Source: Podochytrium sp. JEL0797 (taxonomy: Eukaryota > Chytridiomycota > Chytridiomycetes > Chytridiales > Chytriomycetaceae). From it: a stretch of DNA of 27,847 nucleotides. The notes under the pieces were generated by a model. The model made no database searches and had not been told where the DNA came from. It saw only the letters and a list, made by a program, of their open reading frames with translations. Made by a program: the position numbers and the translations under genes. Shown piece by piece: positions 1 through 9,089 of this stretch (positions are counted from its first letter, which is position 1; the number at the start of each line of letters is the position of its first letter). Location of the stretch: assembly GCA_027596195.1 (NCBI GenBank), contig JADGJG010000251.1, forward strand, positions 1-27,847. The letters run 5' to 3'.

Positions 1-301
1 GTGTTGTAATATGTTGAACATGGATCGGATTTACTATAAATTGAGCACTGCTGACCGCACCAATAAAGACAACCATTTCATCCTATAAATTCCAACATAG
101 AGTTAAGAGGAGCAAATGACAACAACAGACTTGTCTTTTTCCCGCGCGCAATCACTTGGCCACGCACTTGGTCAATTAATTTTCCGAAACCGCATCCCCC
201 AAATTTTGCCACCCCCAACTGACTCACGATCTATGCGACAAAAACGTGGATCGAGAATCTGATTATTCACCCACACCAAATAACCATTCCACAAACAAAA
301 C
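1..301. other. 5' flank of the CCC1-like gene, no gene seen
   Basis: No convincing coding sequence is visible here. The stretch is AT-rich apart from a small GC-rich patch near 141-170. The heptamer CACTTGG occurs twice, at 153-159 and 165-171, followed by AT-rich sequence, about 130 bp upstream of the transporter start. It is presumably promoter and 5' UTR of the downstream gene, but no specific factor site can be named. Confidence 0.4.
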
Positions 302-1114
302 ATGCCATCCAAACCCGCTTCCCTCGCTGAAATCAACGTTGAAGGACCCTCCTTCATCACGGCAGAAAGCGCTATTGCCATCCCAATGCCCTTCAAGCCC
401 GCCGCCGTTCCAAGCATGGTTGACAGCCACGCCGAACCCCACTTTGGCGGCGCCGAAATCATCCGCGACGTTGTAGTCGGCCTCTCGGACGGCCTCACAG
501 TCCCCTTCGCACTCACAGCCGGCCTCGCCTCCCTCGGAAACTCGCGCTTCGTCGTCCTGGCCGGAATGGCCGAAATCGTGGCGGGTGCCATCTCGATGGG
601 ACTCGGCGGGTACCTCGCAGGTCGCTCTGAAATCGAACACTACGATAGCGAATACGCGCGTGAGGAGAGAGAAGTGAGGGATGTTCCGGAAAAGGAGGAA
701 GCTGAGATTTTGGAAATTTTTGAGCCGTATGGGTTGGACCAGGAAGCGATTCAGCCGCTGTTGAATAAGTTGAAGGCGAATCCGACCGAGTGGGTGGAAT
801 TCATGATGAAGTATGAGTTGAATTTGGAGAAGCCTGAGTGGAGTCGCACGTGGATTAGTGCGTTGACGATTGGGGGGAGTTATTTTTGTGCGGGGTTGGT
901 GCCGCTTGTTCCGTATATGGTGGTTGCGGAGGCCACGACGGCGTTGTATATTTCGGTAGGATGCACTTTGTTTGTGTTGCTCGTGTTTGGATATGTGAAG
1001 GCGATTCTCATTGGGGTAAACACCCCGATTCGGTCTGCCATTGAAATGATGTTTGTTGGCGCGTGTGCGGGTGGTGCAGCTTATGGAATTGCAAAGGCCA
1101 TGCCGCAGCCTTAG
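302..1114 (+). CDS. CCC1: CCC1/VIT1 family vacuolar iron/manganese transporter
   Basis: A single uninterrupted exon encodes 270 aa, a normal length for the family. Family members move Fe2+/Mn2+ from cytosol into the vacuole. The first membrane segment contains RDVVVGLSDGLTVPFALTAG (about residues 55-75), the signature of the family, followed by a second with MGLGGYLAGR (about 98-108). A hydrophilic, glutamate-rich stretch follows (about 110-165, EREVRDVPEKEEAEILEIFE), matching the cytosolic metal-binding domain. Three hydrophobic segments complete the fold (about 185-265). The first ATG of the open frame is used and lies in a CAAAACATG context. Codons are C-ending up to about position 655 and G-ending afterwards. 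The gene converges on the adenylate kinase gene. Fe versus Mn preference cannot be read from the sequence. Confidence 0.93.
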   Translation: MPSKPASLAEINVEGPSFITAESAIAIPMPFKPAAVPSMVDSHAEPHFGGAEIIRDVVVGLSDGLTVPFALTAGLASLGNSRFVVLAGMAEIVAGAISMGLGGYLAGRSEIEHYDSEYAREEREVRDVPEKEEAEILEIFEPYGLDQEAIQPLLNKLKANPTEWVEFMMKYELNLEKPEWSRTWISALTIGGSYFCAGLVPLVPYMVVAEATTALYISVGCTLFVLLVFGYVKAILIGVNTPIRSAIEMMFVGACAGGAAYGIAKAMPQP

Positions 1115-1535
1115 GACTCGGAAGAGTCGGAGGAATTTGGGGACCCTACTTGCAATACCAAAAATAAGCCTGCAAAATAACTTAAGCTCATGCTGACTTG
1201 GCACCGCAAGCTGGCCATCAATTTTATTCTTCTTGCTTCGTCATGGTCAGATGAAACTTTCTTTGTCAAAAGATTTCATACATACACCATGCCAGTTTCA
1301 AAGGAATGGGATCACGTTGGGCACGACACCACTTTTCAATCAGGGTTGCAAGGAATGGTAGAGGCACACTTTTTGATGGGAATATCTCGCTTGAATGAAG
1401 TGGAGGTGAGAGAGAGCGCCGACAGATACACCTTTTTTCACTTTTTTGTTCGTTAAGTATCTTTCATGACATTCAGGATCAGGGTCCCAATTGAACGGGA
1501 ATCCGATAAAAGTCATTAAATAATATATTTAGAAT
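1115..1535. other. Convergent intergenic region between transporter and adenylate kinase
   Basis: These 421 bp hold the two 3' UTRs. A plus-strand frame of 88 codons (1190-1456) begins with an ATG, but its composition is unlike neighbouring genes, it lacks recognisable motifs and it ends in an aromatic-rich tail, so it is not called. No canonical AATAAA is evident for either flanking gene. Confidence 0.4.
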
Positions 1536-4500
1536 TTACTGCAACTCTTCAAAGCAATGCATTGTCGCGTCGGTGATCGCGTCAATGGGACCATCTGCCA
1601 AAACTCTCTTGACTCGCCCACTCAATTCAAAATAATTGATCACAGGCATGGACGCATTTGCAAAGGTCTCTAGCCTCTTTTTGATGCTTTCAACGTTGTC
1701 GTCAGCTCTTCCACTTGTTTCGCCACGTTTCAGCAAACGTTTGGTAAGGGCCTCGTTGGGCGCGTCAAAGAAGAGAACGAATTTGCAATGGCCAATCGTG
1801 TTTTCAAACTATTAAATAGAAGATTGTTAGAACATCCTGTTTCTCCTTTAACAGCTCATGCTTTACCTCTAAAGCTTGCTCCATTGTACGAGGGTATCCA
1901 TCAATAAGATATCCTGCCGAGGTACCCATCGCAGCTTGCATGGCTGCAACAAGCAAGCGAAGGGTGATTTCCAGTGGGACCATTTTGCCTTCGCGCATAA
2001 TGTCTTCGAGCTGAGCACCTAACGGAGTTCCTCGCTTGACTTCATCTCGCAACAAATCTCCGGTGGAGAGGTGAGCATATTTGAGAGTATCAACGAGCCT
2101 ATCGCATTGGGTTCCTAGAGGCGCGTGATTCGGCGATTTTGAGTACGGAAAAGAGAAACAAGAAACTCACCCTTTCCGCTTCCTGGTCCTCCCAGAACAA
2201 ACACAATATTGGATCCTTCAAATGGCAAATAATTGATAACTTTTTCCGATAGCAACGCGTTCTTGACCGATTCGTACACTTCGTCCACGGTTCCTGTGCT
2301 CTCAATTCGCATAACTCTGTTCTCAAAGAGACCCACGACGGGCAAACTTTCTTCTTGGAATGTTTTGAATCGTTTTCTGATTGTGTCGATATTGTCATCT
2401 GCGCGACCGGACGTTTTCCCGCGCTCCAACAAACGCGCTTCGAGTGTGTCCAGCGGGCAGTTGAAAAACAGAACCTTCTTGGCGGGGCATATTCTCTTTT
2501 CGAATTCGATGGCTTGATTTTGCGCACGTGGGAACCCATCGATTAAGAATCCGGGGGTATTGAGATTTTTGTAGATGGCAGTTTTGAGTAGTCCCAGAAT
2601 GATGGACATAGGGACAATTTTTCCCTCCTCCATTAATGCTCCGCACTTTTTGCCAATATCAGACCCTTTCTCGAGCTCAGCGCGAAGCAAATCGCCCGTC
2701 GAGAGATGCGTTAAGTGGAAATCTTTGGCAAGACGCACACATTGAGTTCCCTTTCCACTTCCGGGGCCTCCAAGAACAAAGATGAGGTTTGGATCTGGGC
2801 GAATGAGTCCCTCGGCGATCATGGATGTTCTCACGTTTGAATACACAGTGTCAACGGAATCGGTGCTGTCGATTGTGAGGACGCGGTTTCCAAAGTGACC
2901 CACAACAGGAAGACTCTCCTCCTGGAATGTTTTGAATCGTTTTCGAATCGTGTTGATGTTGTCATCTGCGCGGCCGGATGTTTTCCCTCGTTCCAATAAA
3001 CGCGCTTCCAGCGTGTCCAGCGGGCAGTTGAAGAACAAGACCTTCTTTGCTGGACAGATGGTCTTTTCAAATTCTTTGGCTTGGTCCATTGCTCTGGGGA
3101 ATCCATCAATCAGGAAACCGGGAGTTTCCAAGTTTCTCGTGATTGCGGATTTCAAAAGTCCAAGAATGATGGCCATTGGCACAATTTTGCCCTCCTCCAT
3201 CAATGCACCACATTTTTTACCGATATCAGAGCCGTTCTCGAGCTCGGCGCGGAGCAAGTCGCCCGTTGACAAATGAGTGAGATGGAATTCTTTGGCGAGG
3301 CGGACGCACACGGTTCCTTTTCCACTTCCTGGACCACCCAAGACAAATACAATATTTGGATCAGGCTTGACAATGCCTTGCTCGACAAGAGCCGTCTTGA
3401 GATCGGAATAGACTTGGTCCACTGTTCCTGTGCTCTCGATTTTCAACACTCTGTCGCCAAAGTACCCGACTACTGGCAAACTCTCTTCTTGGAACGTCTT
3501 GAATCTCAGTTTGATTGTGTCAATGTTGTCATCTGCGCGTCCTGATGTTTTGCCACGCTCAAGGAGTCGTTTTTCGAGAGTGTCAAGCGGGCAATTGAAG
3601 AACAGAACCTTCTTGGCCGGGAATATTGATTTCTCGAATTCTTTCGCTTGGTCCATGGCTCTGGGGAATCCATCAATTAGGAACCCTGGAGTATTTTCCG
3701 GGCTGTTTGAAATCGCATTCTTGAGAAGTCCGAGGATGACATTCATTGGAACAATTTTGCCTTGCTTCATCAATGCGCCACACTGCTTGCCAATATCAGA
3801 CCCTTTCTCGAGCTCCGCGCGAAGCAAGTCGCCCGTCGACAAATGGGTGAGTCTAAATTCAGTAGCCAATCGAGCGCATTGAGTTCCTTTCCCGCTCCCA
3901 GGCCCACCAAGAACAAAGATGATATTCGGAACAGGCTTCACAACGCCTTCCGCCAACAACCCAGATTTAAGAGTTTCATAGACTTGATCGACGGTTCCTG
4001 TGCTCTCGATTTTCAACACTCTGTCGCCAAAGTGTCCGACGACAGGCATGCTTTCCTCTTGGAATGTCTTGAACCGCTTCCGGATCGTATCAATGTTATC
4101 GTCGGCACGACCTGAAGTCTTTCCGCGCTCAATCAATCTCTTTTCGAGAGTGTCCAGTGGGCAATTGAAGAACAGGACCTTCTTGGCTGGGAATATTGAT
4201 TTCTCGAATTCTTTCGCTTGATCCATTGCCCGTGGGAACCCATCGATTAGGAATCCGGGGGTATTTTCCGGGCTGTTTGAAATCGCGCTCTTGAGAAGAC
4301 CAAGAATGATATCCATTGGAACAATCTTGCCCTCCTTCATCAATGTGCCGCATTTCTTGCCGATATCCGATCCTTTCTCCAGCTCGGCGCGCAACAGGTC
4401 TCCCGTAGAAAGATGGGTCAAATGGAATTCTTGCGCCAGACGCGCACATTGGGTTCCCTTTCCGCTTCCAGGACCGCCAAGCACAAAGATGATGTTGGGA

Positions 4501-7500
4501 TCTGGTTTCACGATTCCTTCAGAAATTAATCCGCGTCTCACATCAGCATAAACTGCATCAACGGCTCCTGTGCTCTCGATTCGCATCACACGCGATCCAA
4601 AGTGACCAACTACCGGTAAGCTTTCTTCTTGGAATGTCTTGAACCGCTTCCGGATCGTATCGATATTATCATCAGCTCTCCCGGACGTCTTTCCTCGCTC
4701 AATCAATCGCTGTTCGAGTACGTCGAGGGGGCAGTTGAAGAAGAGAACTTTTTTGGCTGGGCAAATCGTCTTTTCAAACTCAAGTGCTTGATCCTGCGCG
4801 CGAGGGAAGCCGTCAATAAGGAAACCAGGAGTGTCCAAATTGCTTAAGATTGCTGTTTTCAGAAGACCCAGAATCACACTCATTGGAACAATTTTGCCCT
4901 CCTTCATCAATGCGCCACATTGTTTTCCGATATCTGATCCCTTCTCCAACTCGGCACGTAGCAGGTCTCCAGTTGAGAGGTGCGTTAAATGAAACTCTTG
5001 TGCCAAACGAGCACACTGTGTTCCCTTTCCGCTTCCAGGACCGCCAAGAACAAAGATCAGATTTGGCAACGGTTTCAAGGTACCATCTGCCACAAGAGCG
5101 TTGCGAACAGTGGCGTAGACTTGGTCAATTGGGCCTGTGCTCTCGATTTTCAAGACTCGGTTTCCAAAGTGGCCAACAACCGGCAAACTCTCTTCTTGAA
5201 ACGTCTTGAATCTCTTTCGAATAGTATCAATGTTGTCATCGGCGCGTCCGGATGTTTTTCCACGTTCCAGGAGGCGTGCTTCCAGAATGTCGAGAGGGCA
5301 GTTGAAAAAGAGAACTTTGGTGGCGGGGCAGATGGTTTTTTCAAACTCTGTCGCTTGATCTTGTGCGCGTGGAAACCCGTCAATCAAGAAACCGGGAGTG
5401 TTGGCATTCTTATCGATTGCCGCTTTCAAGAGGCCCAAAATCACAGCCTGTTGAAATTGTGTAAGCAAATCGATAATATCGCGTTTTCTTTCTTACCATC
5501 GGGACAATTTTGCCTTCCGTCATAAGATTTGCGCACTGTTTTCCAATTTGAGTTCCCATTTCAACCTCTGCGCGAAGCAAGTCTCCCGTCGACAAGTGAG
5601 TCAGATTGAATTCTTTGGCAAGTCTGACACACTGCGTGCCTTTTCCAGATCCAGGACCACCCAATACCATGATGATGTTTGGGCGCGATTTAGCTTCAAA
5701 GTGAACGCGGGTATTCTTGTACACTTCGTCCGGGTGTGCCACAGAAGAAATCTTGACGCATTTTCCCAACTTTTCAAAGTAGTTGATGACCGGCATGCTC
5801 GTATCAATAAATGTTTTGAATCGCTTTTTGATTGTGGAGATGTTGTCATCTGCTCTCCCACTGGTTTCTCCGCGTTTCAACAGTCGCTTCTCCAACATGG
5901 CTTCGGGGGCGTCAAACATGAGCACAAACTTGCATTTTGCAATAGTCTCTTCGAATGCGATTGCTTGATCCAATGCTCTTGGGAAACCATCAATCAAGAA
6001 CCCGGACGCGTCGCGCGATTTTTCCATCGCTTCTTTGAGGAGACTCAGAGTGACCTCCATTGGAACGATTTTCCCCTCCTTCATAAGGGCGTCCAGTTCT
6101 TTTGCTCTGGCGGATCCAGTGGCGACTTCGGCTCGCAAGAGATCTCCGGCAGAAAGATGGTTGTAGTTGAAATCTCTTGCGATGCGTTCGCATTGAGTTC
6201 CCTTGCCACAGCCAGGACCACTGCATTTGTTGTTTCAGATCAACGATTCAAAAATACCCAGTCATGACGAACTTACCCAAGGACAAAAACGATATTCTCC
6301 CACGCTTTTCCTCTCACTCCAATATTCGACGCTGGTCGAGATTTTGAAGCTCCAATCGGAGGCAATGCTCCGGTTTTCCCCAAACTCATTTGCAAAATAT
6401 GCTGACGTGTCGTTTGATAAACCTTTTCAATCGGTGCTGTGCTCTCCACCAAAATTGCACGACCGTCCCTCTTGTAATATTCAATGACGGGCATGCTTTG
6501 CTCTTCAAAAGTTTTGAAACGTTTCTTGATGGTGTCAATGTTGTCATCGGCACGACCCGAAGTTTTTCCACGCTCCAAAAGACGAGCCTCGAGTACGGTG
6601 AGGGGGCACGTGAAGCACAGAACGGCTTTGCATTTTCCGATTGTATTTTCGAATTCCTGAGCCTGATCCATTTTGCGAGGGAACCCATCTAAAAACTCCA
6701 TTAATTGCTGTTGAATAAGTGCTTAAACAAACCAATCAAGAATCCCGGGGTATCCATGTTGTTTGCGATGGCGTCTTTCAACAAACCAAGAATGACGCTC
6801 TACTTTGTTTTAGCAAAATTGGTTTACATATATCGATTCTCACCATTGGAACAATTTTTCCCTCCTTCATCAAGTCTCCGCATTCTCTTCCAATGTCAGA
6901 TCCTTTTTCGAGCTCGGCGCGAAGCAAGTCGCCGGTGGAAAGGTGGGTAAGATTGAACTCCTTTGCCAAACGTTCGCATTGGGTTCCTTTTCCTGATCCC
7001 GGTCCTCTACAAACGATGAAAGGGCAGAATAAAGAAATCAAAGTGTTAAGCCAGAAAATTGCCAAAAATCAAGTGGGACTCACCCCAACACAAAAATAAT
7101 ATTGGGATGTCCAATCACAGGATTCAAAGCAGGCAACACCACTTTTCCAGTCCCCGGCTTCAACGCGTCCGTGATTTTCGCATTCTTGGTAAGCCTCAGG
7201 GCTCTTTGTTTCCGCTTTTCATTGTTCTCTTGGTCCGCTAGGGGAATGAAGGCATCCCAATGAACGCGTTTTGACCTGCTGCTCGAAGAAGGTGTTGTTG
7301 CTGTTTTGAGGCGTTTGACGCAGTCTTCAATGTAGGTGAGTGGGTCGTCGGGCTGTTCGAACGCGAGGCCAGTCATGATACTCTAGGAAGCGGGTCAAAC
7401 CAAGTCAAGAACCTGACAGTGCACGTCTTTATTACCTCCATAATGAGCTTGATGTCTTTCTGCTCGAAGTACGCCTTCGCGCTCACTTGCATGGCTGACG

Positions 7501-7513
7501 TTGGATCACTCAT
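1536..7513 (-). CDS. Nine-domain tandem adenylate kinase with DPY-30/RIIa-like N-terminus (probable axonemal protein)
   Basis: Proposed exons, 5' to 3': 7513-7436, 7382-7084, 7006-6844, 6799-6733, 6688-6277, 6220-5497, 5447-2171, 2114-1867, 1808-1536. The spliced length is 5541 nt, giving 1846 aa. All eight introns are GT-AG and 44-77 nt. The N-terminus (YFEQKDIKLIMESIMTGLAF then PDDPLTYIEDC, about residues 14-52) resembles the docking segment of AK5 and AK8-type kinases. Nine short-type adenylate kinase domains of about 190 aa follow. Each has a P-loop GGPGSGKGT, STGDLLR-type NMP motif (SAGDLLR in domain 2), GK(I/M)VP, DG(F/Y)PR and an RGxTSGRADDN lid. Variants are GGPGCGKGT in domain 2 and GKGTVC in domain 7. 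Adenylate kinases interconvert ATP, ADP and AMP. Multi-domain forms are known in axonemes (e.g. algal FAP42). The ATG at 7513 is preferred over one further upstream because the docking motif starts just after it. Flagellar location is inference. Confidence 0.92.
2171..5447 (-). repeat. Intronless array of tandem adenylate kinase repeats inside one exon
   Basis: This single 3277-nt exon carries the second half of domain 3, complete domains 4 to 8 and the P-loop start of domain 9. The P-loop recurs near 5040, 4470, 3900, 3330, 2760 and 2180, a period of about 570 bp. Repeats are very similar at nucleotide level. The segments near 3600-3750 and 4140-4320 (domains 6 and 5) differ at only a minority of positions and share the insertion SNSPEN before TPGFLIDGFPR. 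Introns found in domains 1, 2, 3 and 9 are missing here. That suggests amplification of an intronless unit by unequal crossing over, perhaps with gene conversion. Confidence 0.9.
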
Positions 7514-7685
7514 GATTGAGTGGTATTCCAGGGAACAAAGGCAGATTTTTTGCAACAGTTAGATCAAAATTAGGATATATCTCGCACTTAAATATATTTG
7601 TAAAACTCATCATTTGGAGTCCTTTCTTCGACAGAAAGAAATGAAGAGAATATATAACTGATATGTGTAATGGATTAAAATAGGC
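7514..7685. other. Upstream region of the adenylate kinase gene
   Basis: An AT-rich spacer precedes the adenylate kinase start codon and contains the presumed promoter. A second in-frame ATG about 42 bp upstream of the chosen start would add 14 residues that match nothing recognised. No specific regulatory site can be assigned. Confidence 0.35.
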
Positions 7686-7700
7686 TTATCTCGAATTCAT

Positions 7701-7973
7701 GGTGACCCTGGAAGAAAACAAACAAAAAAAAGACCCGCCAAACGAAAGAATCGTATCGTCAGAATGGATAAACTCACCTCCTTGAATAGCTTTTCTCATA
7801 GCGTTAGCGACATTGGTCTTCCATTTTCGGACCTCGCGACTCTCTCTCCCAATCTTGCGGTTGTTGCATCTGCAGCTGAACACCACGCAACTGAATGAAA
7901 TCTCAAGAGTCACGAATCCAATCCACTTATATCTCGGTCTATCGACTTGGCGAAGCAATCTTCCGACGAACAC
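7701..7973 (-). CDS. Possible 3' part of a small spliced gene (unresolved)
   Basis: On the minus strand an open frame (7973 down to about 7785) encodes a cysteine-containing then basic segment (CRCNNRKIGRESREVRKW) ending in NAMRKAIQG. It is interrupted by a strong donor, GTGAGT (about 7784-7779). A T-rich tract and a CAG acceptor follow near 7709, with a TGA a few codons later. The splice signals are the best evidence of a minus-strand transcript. No in-frame ATG is present. A possible acceptor (TTGCAG) just upstream of 7973 hints at an earlier exon, which I could not find. It overlaps the plus-strand ORF at 7895-8305, so one of the two is probably mis-modelled. No function can be suggested. 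Confidence 0.25.
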
Positions 7974-8305
7974 GTCTGCAACATCACAAAAGCTTGGAAC
8001 AATCGAAAGCGCGAATTGATTTGTCAGTGGAACCAGCAGCCGCCCGTGACCAAATTACGCGTTTCACTCAATGTCCAACCATCCCGACACCATTCAAGCA
8101 AGTCGTGTTTGATGAACTCGCGCTCGCGTGGCACGAAAACTGCGTGGATTTGGACCGGTGGAGGTTTTTGCTGGAGAGAATTCCGCAATCGAGGATGGAA
8201 GGATGTGGAGGGATTCTTGGGGTGGAATCCGTTGCAGCGAGGTGCGCGATTGCGATTGAGTTGATTGTGGAGTGGGAGAAGGAAGGAAAGATGAGGCGAG
8301 AGTGA
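7895..8305 (+). CDS. Hypothetical protein, 136 aa, start uncertain
   Basis: An open frame from ATG 7895 to TGA 8305 encodes a soluble protein with an aromatic, acidic central part (VVFDELALAWHENCVDLD, RWRFLLERI) and a hydrophobic helix near the C-terminus (CAIAIELIVEWEKEGKM). The early part is C-rich and the later part G-rich at synonymous sites, the same trend as in confident genes here, which supports plus-strand coding. A competing plus frame (7813-8019) and a minus-strand spliced fragment overlap its first third. The true start or an upstream exon is therefore uncertain. I do not recognise the family. Confidence 0.45.
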   Translation: MKSQESRIQSTYISVYRLGEAIFRRTRLQHHKSLEQSKARIDLSVEPAAARDQITRFTQCPTIPTPFKQVVFDELALAWHENCVDLDRWRFLLERIPQSRMEGCGGILGVESVAARCAIAIELIVEWEKEGKMRRE

Positions 8306-8402
8306 ACGGAATACCTCTTCAAAACACAATTATATAATAACAAACCACTCGATACCTGTTTCCGTGAAATCCATATGCGACTTCACGTTGCAAATTGCAT
8401 GC

Positions 8403-8431
8403 GGGTTTTTTTTTTGTTTTTTGTTTTTTCG
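8403..8431 (+). promoter_or_regulatory. Poly(dT) tract just upstream of a start codon
   Basis: A run of T broken only by single G residues lies 15-40 bp upstream of the ATG at 8445. Poly(dA:dT) tracts commonly act as nucleosome-depleting promoter elements in fungi. That role here is inferred from position only. Confidence 0.4.
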
Positions 8432-8444
8432 AAAAGTTCCACCT

Positions 8445-8927
8445 ATGTCCGCCAACGACCGCGACGCCCTCGAATCGTTCCGAATCAAATCAGAAGTCTC
8501 CGTCAACATGGTGCGCCAAATGATTGACGACTGGCTTCCGAAAGAGCCCGAATCCGCCGAACCAAAGAGCATCCGAAGCACAGAGGGAAGGACACCGCGA
8601 TCGCACATGCCTCAGTTGAGTTGCTCCAGTGTTCTGCCCCGTCAAGAGACTTGCTAATGGGCATTGATCAGACTGTACAACACGTATCCGGGTGAGGCGG
8701 CGGCAAAGAACAAAAAGAAGAAGCTTGAGTCCAAGATTGTGGCAAAGAAGCAGGAAGCTGCGGCAGAGCGAATGGCATTACTTGTTGCACAGCATGATGC
8801 GGAGGATAGTCGGACAAAGTCGGAAAAGAAGGACGAGGGCACAAGCTCAAATAAGAGTGGATCGGGAATCAAGCGAAAAGGGGGCAGCGCTCTTGACCAA
8901 TATCTGAACAAGAAGAAGAAGAAGTAG
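8445..8927 (+). CDS. Small basic coiled-coil/lysine-rich hypothetical protein
   Basis: Proposed exons 8445-8614 and 8672-8927 give 141 aa. The 57-nt intron starts GTTGAG, contains a TTGCTAATG branch-like sequence and ends ATCAG. The N-terminal part (about 1-50) is acidic and contains VNMVRQMIDDWLP. After the junction comes QLYNTYPGEAAAKNKKKK, then an alanine/lysine-rich helix likely to be coiled (about 75-100), a charged low-complexity stretch, and a conserved-looking tail GGSALDQYLNKKKKK that could serve as a nuclear localisation signal. The start is the first ATG of the frame. The protein looks nuclear, but I cannot assign a family. An AATAAA lies 28 nt past the stop. Confidence 0.72.
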
Positions 8928-8954
8928 TCGATGGACTCCATGATTAACTTCTAT

Positions 8955-8960
8955 AATAAA
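8955..8960 (+). terminator. Canonical poly(A) signal AATAAA
   Basis: AATAAA sits 28 nt downstream of the stop codon of the small basic protein gene, in the 162-bp convergent gap before the glycosyltransferase gene. Confidence 0.55.
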
Positions 8961-9089
8961 CGCGTTTTGTGGAATTTCGGAATTGGGGGCTTGTTGGGAC
9001 AGGAAATCGCGCGTCTTCGCGCGATTCCTTCATCAAATTTGCTTCTTGAAGCATAAATGTGAAATGATATTATATCATTTGCTTGCAAA

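Noticed and set aside
263..1204. 313-codon minus-strand open frame
   Set aside because: It lies antisense to the transporter gene, has no recognisable motif, and is explained by the strong codon bias of the true gene.
1190..1456. 88-codon plus-strand open frame
   Set aside because: It has no family resemblance, its composition is unlike neighbouring genes, and it sits in a convergent 3' gap.
2233..6267. Many recurring plus-strand open frames opposite the adenylate kinase
   Set aside because: They repeat with the 570-bp period of the kinase domains and are antisense shadows of conserved codons.
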